Positions 1 through 5,677 of a DNA stretch of 5,787 nt are shown here, piece by piece; the stretch's first letter is position 1; each line of letters begins with the position of its first letter. A program made the translations under genes and the position numbers. The stretch is from positions 1 to 5,787 of the forward strand of contig CAMFNC010000233.1 in assembly GCA_945965245.1 (NCBI GenBank), read 5' to 3'. The notes under the pieces are model-generated. The model saw only the letters and a program-made list of their open reading frames with translations. It was not told the DNA's origin and did no database searches. Source of the DNA: an uncultured Porphyromonas sp. GTDB lineage: Bacteria; Bacteroidota; Bacteroidia; Bacteroidales; Porphyromonadaceae.

Positions 1-1286
1 CAATAGAAGAGTGCACCAACTGTCAGCGTGAGTAACCCCATTAAGGCTTCTCCGGTCTTTTCTTTCATCAGAAAGACCATGGTCCAGCCTGTCAGTGCCA
101 GAAAGAGAATGGGCACCACGGGATAGCCCCAAGTCTTGTACGGTCTGGACGCCGATGGATATTTGTGCCGATGGATGAATATGCCCGTTACGGTCAGGAA
201 GGTGAAAAGACTGAGTACAAATCCGGAATAAGTCACAATGGCTTCGAATGACTCGGTGAGCAGAAATAGTAAGCTGATGATGAATTGCAGCATGATGGCA
301 CGTATGGGTACACCATTGCGGTTCTTAGCTGCAAAATAATGGAGCAGGGTTAGGTCTTCGCCCATGACTTGCGTTACTCGTGGCCCCACAAAAACCATCG
401 AACTGATAGATGAAACCAGCAAGATGCCAATCAAGATAGCCATCACTTTGCCACCTGATGATCCTAAGAGGTTGTTGGCTGCGATGTTGCCCACTTCCAA
501 TTGACCGGTCAGCTCTTCCATGGTGGCAGTTCGCATAAAGGTGTAATTGAGCAATACATATAAAATCATGACCACCAATACGCCCAAAAACAAAGAGCGG
601 GGCAGTGTGCGTTGTGGATTTTTGATTTCATTGGCCACGTATGCCGAAGCGTTCCATCCGGAATAGGAATAAGATACGTAGATGAGCGAAACTGCAAATG
701 CAGGGTCTATGATTTCGCGCCATGAGCTTGCAGATGGGATTATGGAAATGGGTGGTACACCTTCCGGAGCAAACGCCAGACCTCCTATCACGAACGCCAC
801 TATCAAAATAATCTTGAATAGTGTGAATAGATTTTGAAACCGGCTACCCACCTGTGCACTCCATAGATGTATCGCTGTGATAAAAGTCAGAGCCAATGTG
901 GCGATCATCGTTTCGGTTATTGCCGCTGGGAAAAATCCTTGGGTATAACGTCCCAAAGCCATGCAGGCCAACGCAATGGGGGCGGCAAAACCCACTGTCA
1001 TGGACACAAAACCAGACAGAAATCCCACGAAAGGGTGATATATTTGGCTCAGGTAATGATACTCACCACCAGAGCGAGGCATGGCAGCACCCAATTCCCC
1101 ATAGGAGAGAGAACCACAGAGAGCAATCAAACCTCCGATAACCCATAAGGACAGAATGGCAAATGGAGTATGTGTATGCATCAATTGAAATCCCAATGAA
1201 GTGAAGACTCCCGTACCTATCATATTGGCCACGGCAAAAGCGGTCACACTTATTAGTCCCATCTGTAAGGGTTGTTTGTTTTTCAT
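1..1286 (-). CDS. APC/LAT-family amino acid permease, 3' end cut by window edge
   Basis: This is an inner-membrane transporter of the amino acid-polyamine-organocation superfamily; the substrate cannot be told from sequence. The reading frame is open from the ATG at 1286 to the left edge, giving 428 complete codons. By family length (about 430-450 residues) only the extreme C-terminus is missing. Visible family signatures are IGTGVF at residues 23-28 in helix 1 (the unwound substrate-binding segment), YGELGAAMPRSGGEY at 62-76, the stretch from YSGWNASAYV to EIKNPQRTLPR at about 208-230, and RPYKTWGYP at 381-389. Hydrophobic segments fit about 12 helices. The gene starts 19 bases after the stop of the LOG-like gene, so the two are probably co-transcribed. 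There is no Shine-Dalgarno sequence, as is normal in Bacteroidota. Confident on family, not on substrate or on exchanger versus proton symporter. Confidence 0.93.
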   Translation of the reverse strand, partial: MKNKQPLQMGLISVTAFAVANMIGTGVFTSLGFQLMHTHTPFAILSLWVIGGLIALCGSLSYGELGAAMPRSGGEYHYLSQIYHPFVGFLSGFVSMTVGFAAPIALACMALGRYTQGFFPAAITETMIATLALTFITAIHLWSAQVGSRFQNLFTLFKIILIVAFVIGGLAFAPEGVPPISIIPSASSWREIIDPAFAVSLIYVSYSYSGWNASAYVANEIKNPQRTLPRSLFLGVLVVMILYVLLNYTFMRTATMEELTGQLEVGNIAANNLLGSSGGKVMAILIGILLVSSISSMVFVGPRVTQVMGEDLTLLHYFAAKNRNGVPIRAIMLQFIISLLFLLTESFEAIVTYSGFVLSLFTFLTVTGIFIHRHKYPSASRPYKTWGYPVVPILFLALTGWTMVFLMKEKTGEALMGLLTLTVGALFY

Positions 1287-1305
1287 AAGAGAGTGGGGGG
1301 TATGA

Positions 1306-2466
1306 TTAAAAAGAGGTTTGATGGCGTTTGATGTGTTCTATTACATTGTCTATCTCGTCTTCGATATGAAATTCTATGCCGCTGTTCAGCTTGCCTTTTT
1401 CCCGAAGTGTACACAAGAGCGGATAGAGGGGCAATTCTTCCTGCCAATATTGTTTGTCAAAAAATATCATTGGGCTGATACAGCCGTAAGATTTATAATG
1501 ATTCTGTGCCAAATCTTGAAATATCTCCTGCATGGTGCCGGCACTGCCCGGTGCATAGATGACACCCCCCAGAGCAATGGCCAGTAAACCTTCTTCACGC
1601 AGACTGTTTTCAAACAATTTGCAGATGTGGGTGGCAAAGGGTGTGGGAGGTTCGTGACCATAAAACCAGGTGGGTATGCTCAGACTTTTGTATGTGGTAT
1701 ATGGGAAACTCTCGAACACCTCAAAGGCTTTGGTCAGCCAGAGTGGATGGTCGTATGTGGGAGCTTCTGCCAGATGGTCTATTACTTCGTTCAATTTTTT
1801 CTCGGTGCGGCCGGCAAACCAAGCTCCAAGGTGAGTGGCTTCCATGGCTCCCGGTCCTCCGCCTGAAATCATCAGAAATCCTTGTTCGGTCAGTGATTGC
1901 GATAGCATACACAGCTTGCGATAATTGGCGCTGCCGCGTGCCAATTTGTGTCCGCCCATGATGGCCACCACGGATTGGGGTGTATATTCCTGGAGCAAAT
2001 CCTGCAAAGCCAGACGCATGGAAAAGTCGTGCAGTGAGCGTGCCAGCATCTCCTCCACATTTTCAGTCATAGCTCCCTTGGCTTGAAAATGTTTGAAGAT
2101 AATCTTATCAGGCGTTTTCTCATAAGTCTCGGGGCGGTGTGCATCGAAATGCTCATAGAGTGTGCTTTTATCGTAAAGTCTGGATGGATAGATGGAAAAA
2201 GGAACGACCAGGTTTCCGAAAATGTGATTGCCATAACTCAAGTATTCACGCAATGCGGATGTGAACGAACAGCCCAAAAAAACACACCGGCAAATGGAAA
2301 TATTTTTTAATTCCTCCTCAAAAGGTTTGAGATCAAGCATTTGGAATACCAAACCGCTCAACTCTTTTTCTTGCAAGCAGAGTAGCAATTCCTGATGGGT
2401 GTCTACGCGTCCTGCAATCCCCGGTATGATGGGGCGGACAGGCTGTTGGAAGTTGTTTTTCTTCAT
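1306..2466 (-). CDS. LOG-like Rossmann-fold nucleotide-binding protein (long form)
   Basis: A 386-residue protein whose second half is a LOG/TIGR00730-type Rossmann domain. Visible motifs are MGGH at 170-173, SGGGPGAMEA at 201-210, and APGSAGTMQE at 305-314, which corresponds to the PGGxGTxxE signature of LOG phosphoribohydrolases. Characterised LOG proteins split nucleoside 5'-monophosphates, such as cytokinin ribotides, into base and ribose 5-phosphate. In this protein the signature reads PGSAGT: the second Gly is Ser, while the catalytic-type Glu (E314) is kept. Residues 1-160 are an extension absent from the 180-200-residue LOG enzymes. Within it CVFLGCSF (61-68) resembles a single pentapeptide-like turn. 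Such proteins are often mislabelled lysine decarboxylase. The start at 2466 follows a promoter match by about 45 bases. It is probably cotranscribed with the permease gene downstream. The enzymatic activity and natural substrate are unknown. Confidence 0.85.
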   Translation of the reverse strand: MKKNNFQQPVRPIIPGIAGRVDTHQELLLCLQEKELSGLVFQMLDLKPFEEELKNISICRCVFLGCSFTSALREYLSYGNHIFGNLVVPFSIYPSRLYDKSTLYEHFDAHRPETYEKTPDKIIFKHFQAKGAMTENVEEMLARSLHDFSMRLALQDLLQEYTPQSVVAIMGGHKLARGSANYRKLCMLSQSLTEQGFLMISGGGPGAMEATHLGAWFAGRTEKKLNEVIDHLAEAPTYDHPLWLTKAFEVFESFPYTTYKSLSIPTWFYGHEPPTPFATHICKLFENSLREEGLLAIALGGVIYAPGSAGTMQEIFQDLAQNHYKSYGCISPMIFFDKQYWQEELPLYPLLCTLREKGKLNSGIEFHIEDEIDNVIEHIKRHQTSF

Positions 2467-2518
2467 ACCGAATAATACAGTTTTTGTGATTAAAATTAAG
2501 ATTTTCCTTAAAGCGCAA

Positions 2519-2549
2519 TAAAGATACTAAAGAAACGTATTTACACAAT
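2519..2549 (-). promoter_or_regulatory. Bacteroides-type promoter for LOG-like gene and permease
   Basis: Read on the minus strand, ATTG (2549-2546) is followed by exactly 19 bases and TATCTTTA (2526-2519). The Bacteroides sigma factor consensus is TTTG, 19-21 bases, TAnnTTTG, so the -33 box matches 3 of 4 and the -7 box 5 of 6 defined bases. Transcription would start near 2512, leaving a leader of about 45 bases before the ATG at 2466. It is the best match in the 115-base gap between comB and the LOG-like gene. I see no intrinsic terminator for comB in that gap, so some read-through is possible. Confidence 0.55.
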
Positions 2550-2581
2550 GGTTCATGCGCACTCGGTAGGGTTGTATAACT

Positions 2582-3325
2582 TTACAAACTCCGTATCCAA
2601 GCCTTGCCGTTTTCTTCCGAAATGCCCAAGACTCCGCTCACCGAACCGATCTGCAGGCAATACGGCACGGTATCGGCCAAATTGTTGCTGACCAATCGGG
2701 CATAGTGTTCGCTTTGCTTCAGATATTCCAGCCGTTGGTCTTCGTCTGCCGCATGTGCTGTCCATAAATCGTGTGCCATTCGTGCGGCATCGTTGGCAGC
2801 CATACCACTATGGTCTGTAGTCAGCATTGTTGCCAAAGCTCCGGCATAGAGCGTGTCTTCCAAACTCACTTGGTCCTGCCAGCCGGCAGCCAGTACCATT
2901 GCTTCGGTTACTTTCTGTTTCTTCAGATAAGCCAGCGTATCGGGAAGATTGATAAAAGCACCCACCAGAACTTCTTTGGCTCCATGCTCCAGCGCAATGC
3001 GGATGGATTTGGTGCCGTTGGTGGTGGTGAATACGATACTTTGTCCTTCCACTCGCTCACGAGTATATTCGGCGGGGTCGTTGCCCAATTGAGCAAAGTC
3101 GCAGCGTTTCACATTTCTTTCGGCGGCAATCAGATAGTTGTGTGCCTCGCCCTCGATGCATGCTTCGTTTGTGGTCATCACGGGCAAGATGCCTGCCGCA
3201 CCGTTTGCCATGGCTGTGACTATGGTGGTGGAGGCTCGGAAAATATCCACCACAATGACGGTAGCTTTCGGTCTGTGGTATAGAGGGTATAGAGCCGGAC
3301 TGGGACAGAGATATACGTTAATCAT
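2582..3325 (-). CDS. comB: ComB-family 2-phosphosulfolactate phosphatase
   Basis: A 247-residue soluble protein of the ComB family. The characterised archaeal enzyme is a Mg-dependent phosphatase that converts (2R)-2-phospho-3-sulfolactate to 3-sulfolactate in coenzyme M synthesis. Visible conserved blocks are VVDIFRASTTI at 25-35 (Asp27, Arg30), GNDP at 81-84, TTNGT at 101-105, and SLEDTLYAG at 154-162. Length is normal for the family. An in-frame ATG at 3379 would add 18 residues lying wholly within the upstream gene. I chose the ATG at 3325 because it precedes the family's usual N-terminus (MINVYLCPSP) and makes an ATGATTAA overlap with the upstream stop, a classic arrangement for translational coupling. 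No ComA, ComC or other sulfonate gene is in the window. Coenzyme M is not expected in these bacteria, so the physiological substrate is uncertain. The symbol refers to coenzyme M, not to competence. Confidence 0.9.
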   Translation of the reverse strand: MINVYLCPSPALYPLYHRPKATVIVVDIFRASTTIVTAMANGAAGILPVMTTNEACIEGEAHNYLIAAERNVKRCDFAQLGNDPAEYTRERVEGQSIVFTTTNGTKSIRIALEHGAKEVLVGAFINLPDTLAYLKKQKVTEAMVLAAGWQDQVSLEDTLYAGALATMLTTDHSGMAANDAARMAHDLWTAHAADEDQRLEYLKQSEHYARLVSNNLADTVPYCLQIGSVSGVLGISEENGKAWIRSL

Positions 3326-3761
3326 GAGATGCAGTTTCCCGATCTTGGACATAAGCGATGGCTTGGTTGATATAGTCAATCACTTCATCACGGTTTTCCA
3401 TCTGGAAAAATGTGACGCCTTTTTTACTCTGTAATCGAACCGAGTATTGACTGCCGTTTTCCGATTCGGCTTTCAGCCAATAGCTGATAGGACGTCTTTT
3501 ACCTTTCCGAATGTTGAGCGGATGGCTGATATAGAAAGTATTTTCATCCGGAATCAGAGTGAGGGTCGATTGTTGAATGAAAAGTTGGGTGATTAATTGC
3601 AATACCATTACCATGGCCATCGGCCATGCCCTCTTGTAAAAGAAACACATGACCACCATAATTACGGTGAGCACGATGAATGCAATCCAAAAAATATGCA
3701 TGGCATTCCAGTTTTTTTTGCCCGGCGCATATCCCCGAAAAAAGAATGTAGCTGTTTCCAT
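3318..3761 (-). CDS. Small membrane protein: two TM segments plus cytosolic PH-like domain (hypothetical)
   Basis: I do not recognise a named family. The 147-residue protein has a short N-terminus, two closely spaced hydrophobic helices (about 21-42 and 45-63, separated by the positive turn YKR), and a polar C-terminal domain of about 85 residues. That domain looks like beta strands (TLTLIPDENTFYIS, SQYSVRLQSKK) followed by a helix (NRDEVIDYINQAIAYVQ, 123-139). This layout resembles small bacterial membrane proteins with a PH-like domain, an inference from pattern only. The ATG at 3761 follows a promoter match by about 16 bases; Met21 is a possible alternative start but would place helix 1 at the very N-terminus. 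The stop overlaps the comB start by 8 bases, so the two proteins are probably translated together. No signal peptide or catalytic motif is evident. Confidence 0.8.
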   Translation of the reverse strand: METATFFFRGYAPGKKNWNAMHIFWIAFIVLTVIMVVMCFFYKRAWPMAMVMVLQLITQLFIQQSTLTLIPDENTFYISHPLNIRKGKRRPISYWLKAESENGSQYSVRLQSKKGVTFFQMENRDEVIDYINQAIAYVQDRETASHD

Positions 3762-3782
3762 ATATAAGGCGATATATTAGAA

Positions 3783-3790
3783 CAAATATA
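3783..3790 (-). promoter_or_regulatory. -7 box of the promoter for membrane protein gene and comB
   Basis: The minus strand reads TATATTTG, a perfect match to the Bacteroides -7 element TAnnTTTG. It lies 21 bases upstream of the ATG at 3761, so transcription would start near 3777 with a leader of only about 16 bases. No TTTG is found 19-21 bases further upstream, so the -33 box is weak or absent. That position coincides with the -33 box of the divergent MarC promoter. Confidence 0.5.
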
Positions 3791-3809
3791 CGGCAGAAAT
3801 TGCATATTT

Positions 3810-3840
3810 TTTGGATTTTGAGAAATTTTTGTCAAATTTG
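3810..3840 (+). promoter_or_regulatory. Predicted promoter of the MarC leader
   Basis: TTTG at 3810-3813 is followed by exactly 19 bases and CAAATTTG at 3833-3840, which matches 5 of the 6 defined bases of the Bacteroides -7 element TAnnTTTG. Transcription would start near 3845. A second, poorer -7 candidate (TGCTTTTG, 3844-3851) has TTTG 23 bases upstream, outside the usual spacing. The site is back to back with the leftward promoter at 3783-3790, so a regulator binding here could affect both directions. Confidence 0.45.
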
Positions 3841-3844
3841 TATT

Positions 3845-4038
3845 GCTTTTGCGCCCACCGAAGAGGCAGTAGCTCAGCACAGAGGAGGGAGTAGGCGGTT
3901 GATTCAAAGAAGTGGCACTCGCGGATTACTCTTCGTTTGGCTCGATGAGGATGAATACAGGTGCGCTTTATGTAATTTATTCATCCGACCTCCTCGCTGA
4001 AAAAGGAGGTCATAAAACAAATAATTCTTATCAGGACT
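3845..4038 (+). promoter_or_regulatory. Long structured 5' leader of the MarC gene with two competing folds
   Basis: This non-coding stretch of about 190 bases can form several perfect helices. These are CGAAGAG (3859-3865) with CTCTTCG (3929-3935), GGATGAATA (3949-3957) with TATTCATCC (3978-3986), and directly adjacent GACCTCCT (3987-3994) with AGGAGGTC (4004-4011). A competing helix pairs TCAGC (3874-3878) and GAGGAGG (3882-3888), with ACA bulged, to the contiguous 12 bases 3989-4000. It cannot coexist with the last hairpin. The layout suggests a regulatory RNA, but it matches none of the riboswitch consensus sequences I can recall (FMN, TPP, cobalamin, SAM, c-di-GMP, fluoride, ZTP). It could also be a small RNA with its own function. 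Everything about function is inference from complementarity. Confidence 0.45.
3987..4011 (+). promoter_or_regulatory. Hairpin sequestering a perfect Shine-Dalgarno sequence
   Basis: An 8-base-pair perfect stem (GACCTCCT / AGGAGGTC) closes a 9-base loop. The 3' arm, with the preceding loop base, contains AAGGAGGT (4003-4010), the full Shine-Dalgarno consensus. The 5' arm contains ACCTCCT, the same sequence as the 16S rRNA 3' tail. No start codon sits at normal spacing: the MarC ATG is 28 bases beyond. There is no U-run on either side, so this is not an intrinsic terminator. Confidence 0.5.
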
Positions 4039-4677
4039 ATGAACTTCTTAGAAACCGTGGTGCAAGAACTTGCACGCTTCGACTTCAATCAGATTGGTCG
4101 GTCATTTATGATTTTAGGCGTATCTATCGACATCATTGGAGCCATTCCCATCATTCTCAGTCTTAAAGACAAAGGACAGAATTTCGACTCCTTTCGGGTA
4201 GCACTCTACTCTACCATCATTCTTTTGGCTTTTCTTTTCGTGGGCGAACCCATGTTGGGACTGTTCGGTGTGGATATTTCATCGTTTGGTGTGGCGGGTG
4301 GATTGGTACTGTTTGTGTTGGCTGTGGAAATGATTTTCGGCATTCAGGTATTCCAAGACGATGGCCCCACCAAGGGCAGTGCCACTTTCGTCCCGCTGGT
4401 ATTTCCGCTTTTTGCCGGGGCTGCATCTTTTACGGCTTTGCTCACATTGCTTTCCACCGGATACGCTTATGTCAATCTGGCCATCAGTGTGATACTGAAC
4501 ATTGTCATTGTCTATCTGGTCTTGCGCTTTGTGGATCCTGTGGAGCGATTTTTGGGCAAAGGTGGCGTGTATGTGCTGCGTAAGTTTTTCGGTGTGATGT
4601 TGCTGGCTATTTCGGTCAAATTCGTTACCGCCAATATCTATTCGGTCATCGATGCAGTAAAAGCCATGGCGCATTAA
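4039..4677 (+). CDS. MarC-family (UPF0056) integral membrane protein
   Basis: A 212-residue inner-membrane protein of the MarC/YchE/YhgN family. About six hydrophobic helices fall at residues 22-42, 54-74, 80-101, 118-138, 143-164 and 180-200. Family landmarks visible are DIIGAIPIIL at 31-40 (the D-x-x-G-x-x-P repeat element), FGVAGGLVLFVLAVEMI at 83-99, and FPLFAGAASFTALLTL at 122-137, the second half-repeat. Length is typical (200-220). MarC was once linked to multiple antibiotic resistance in E. coli, but that role was not upheld and the transport substrate of the family is unknown. The gene stands alone on the plus strand behind a long structured leader and ends at a strong terminator shared with ribB. 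The start at 4039 fits the family N-terminus; AGGA at 4033-4036 is too close to the ATG to serve as a ribosome binding site. Confidence 0.93.
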   Translation: MNFLETVVQELARFDFNQIGRSFMILGVSIDIIGAIPIILSLKDKGQNFDSFRVALYSTIILLAFLFVGEPMLGLFGVDISSFGVAGGLVLFVLAVEMIFGIQVFQDDGPTKGSATFVPLVFPLFAGAASFTALLTLLSTGYAYVNLAISVILNIVIVYLVLRFVDPVERFLGKGGVYVLRKFFGVMLLAISVKFVTANIYSVIDAVKAMAH

Positions 4678-4692
4678 GCCCCATCTGCTCAT

Positions 4693-4740
4693 CTACAAAA
4701 AACCTCGGAAGCAATCATTGTTTCCGAGTTTTTTTTGTAG
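4693..4740. terminator. Bidirectional intrinsic terminator between MarC and ribB
   Basis: The core stem CTCGGAA (4704-4710) pairs with TTCCGAG (4722-4728) around an 11-base loop. It is flanked by a run of six A on the left (4697-4702) and eight T on the right (4729-4736), and the arms can extend to CTAC / GTAG with a small mismatch. In the plus direction it would end the MarC transcript. Read on the minus strand it has a U-run as well and would end the ribB transcript. It lies 15 bases after the MarC stop and 12 bases after the ribB stop, as expected for two convergent genes sharing one terminator. Confidence 0.9.
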
Positions 4741-4752
4741 CCTTCTATAAGT

Positions 4753-5397
4753 TTATGCCTCATGGCTGCACCGATATTGGTAAATATCTTCGATGGTCAG
4801 TACAGGCATATTGTGCGCCAGACCGAATCGGATGATTTGGGGCAGACGAGCCATTGTACCGTCTTCATTGGTCAATTCGCATAGTACGGCCGTATCGCCC
4901 AGACCGGCAATCTGTACAATGTCAATGCTCCCTTCGGTGTGACCGCGGCGTTCGAATACGCCACCTTGGCGGGCACGCAGAGGGAATACGTGTCCCGGAT
5001 GCACCAAATCTTCGGGTTGGGCATCGGCTGCGACAGCTGTTTGGATGGTGCACACACGGTCGGCAGCCGATACACCGGTGGTTACGCCCCGGCGGGCTTC
5101 GATGGAAATGGTAAAGGCTGTCTGATTTTTGCAGGTATTGTTTTGCACCATAGGTGGCAGACCCAAAGCTTCGCATTTATCGTTTTTCAGACACAGACAC
5201 ACGATGCCACTGCACTCGCGAATCATCAGAGCCATGTTTTGCGTGGTCAGGTTGCAGGTGGGATAGATGATATCGCCCTCGTTTTCGCGGTCCTCATCAT
5301 CCACCAATAAGATGCCGCGTCCCTCTTGCAGTGCTTTTACTGCAGCTTGGATGCGCAGTTCGGCTGTTTCGCCAAACAATTGGATAGTTTCGTTCAT
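4753..5397 (-). CDS. ribB: 3,4-dihydroxy-2-butanone 4-phosphate synthase, monofunctional
   Basis: RibB converts ribulose 5-phosphate to 3,4-dihydroxy-2-butanone 4-phosphate plus formate, supplying the four-carbon unit for riboflavin. The 214-residue length and motifs fit the monofunctional cytosolic enzyme: the acidic loop DDEDRENEGD at 33-42, GVTTGVSAADR at 104-114, HPGHVFPLRA at 133-142, RRGHTE at 150-155, and the closing block CELTNEDGTMARLP at 173-186. Glu38 and His153, the metal-binding positions of the E. coli enzyme as I recall them, are both present at the same numbering. There is no C-terminal GTP cyclohydrolase II domain, so this is not the fused RibBA common in many Bacteroidota. 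The whole sequence recalls E. coli RibB from end to end. It stands alone behind an FMN riboswitch. The ATG at 5397 has no Shine-Dalgarno sequence but gives the family N-terminus. Confidence 0.97.
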   Translation of the reverse strand: MNETIQLFGETAELRIQAAVKALQEGRGILLVDDEDRENEGDIIYPTCNLTTQNMALMIRECSGIVCLCLKNDKCEALGLPPMVQNNTCKNQTAFTISIEARRGVTTGVSAADRVCTIQTAVAADAQPEDLVHPGHVFPLRARQGGVFERRGHTEGSIDIVQIAGLGDTAVLCELTNEDGTMARLPQIIRFGLAHNMPVLTIEDIYQYRCSHEA

Positions 5398-5548
5398 ATT
5401 ATTTGTTAGATTATTCAGGTTGTCAATCTTTTTGCTAATAAAGATTTTTCGGAGGGAGGGTAAAGACGGGGAAGCGATTGCCGGGCAATAGGTGTCAGAA
5501 CGAATGTGTGCCCATGAAAGTATGGGGCATCAATATACCCAATTGCAT
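5398..5548 (-). promoter_or_regulatory. Putative expression platform between FMN riboswitch and ribB
   Basis: About 150 bases separate the aptamer from the ribB start. On the minus strand they hold a hairpin just after the aptamer (arms 5522-5529 and 5509-5515, seven pairs with one bulge), a small hairpin (arms 5485-5489 and 5477-5481), and a 7-base-pair hairpin close to the start codon (arms 5440-5446 and 5425-5431). The GGGCA in the first can instead pair with TGCCC at 5487-5483, so the elements compete. None has a convincing U-run on the minus strand, and no Shine-Dalgarno sequence precedes the ATG. I cannot tell whether control is by termination or by translation. Confidence 0.4.
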
Positions 5549-5673
5549 AGATTCTGCTTCCATCCGGACTTTAACCGTCGGTTATGGACTTTCACCATAT
5601 CAGTCTCCCGCCGAGCGGAAGAGTTGTGGACTGTGACCACCGGTAGGGAATTACACCCCTCCTCGAAGAATCT
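5549..5673 (-). promoter_or_regulatory. FMN riboswitch (RFN element)
   Basis: On the minus strand the conserved RFN blocks appear in order: GAGGGGTGTAATTCCC, TACCGGTGGT, AGTCCAC, GGTGAAAGTCC, ACCGACGGTTA and AGTCCGGATGGAAG. The closing helix P1 is AGATTCT (5673-5667) with AGAATCT (5555-5549), seven perfect pairs. FMN binding to this aptamer is the established off-signal for riboflavin synthesis and transport genes. Here the only gene downstream is ribB, which completes a product-feedback loop. The predicted transcription start falls almost exactly on the first base of P1, so the RNA begins with the aptamer. Confidence 0.97.
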
Positions 5674-5677
5674 GTCA

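Noticed and set aside
867..1148. Plus-strand reading frames of 81-93 residues near 0.9-1.1 kb
   Set aside because: They are antisense to the permease, whose minus-strand frame is open throughout with family motifs; their residue composition is non-protein-like.
1306..2466. Reading the LOG-like gene as lysine decarboxylase paired with a lysine/cadaverine exchanger
   Set aside because: The lysine decarboxylase label for this family is a known misannotation. There is no PLP-binding domain, and the motifs are those of a Rossmann nucleotide-binding protein, so the neighbouring permease should not be called a cadaverine antiporter on this basis.
2771..3283. A 170-residue plus-strand reading frame opposite comB
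   Set aside because: It is fully antisense to a gene with intact ComB motifs, is rich in Cys and His in the manner of reverse-complement frames, and shows no recognisable domain.
3859..3935. A 77-base segment closed by a perfect 7-pair stem and containing GCAGTAGCTCAG, like a tRNA
   Set aside because: There is no T-arm sequence (GGTTCGAATC type) before the 3' strand, no paired anticodon arm at the right place, no D-arm partner and no CCA. Only the length, the closing stem and the D-arm-like string resemble a tRNA.
3987..4011. Intrinsic terminator upstream of MarC
   Set aside because: The stem is strong but is followed by an A-rich sequence on the plus strand and by mixed sequence on the minus strand; there is no U-run.
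3912..4166. An 84-residue plus-strand reading frame across the MarC leader and start
   Set aside because: It overlaps the MarC coding region in another frame, its composition past 4039 is that of an out-of-frame shadow, and the leader RNA structures explain the region better. A shorter leader peptide from the ATG at 3945 or 3951 is equally unsupported.
4939..5310. A 123-residue plus-strand reading frame opposite ribB
   Set aside because: It lies entirely antisense to an unmistakable RibB and has no independent coding signature.
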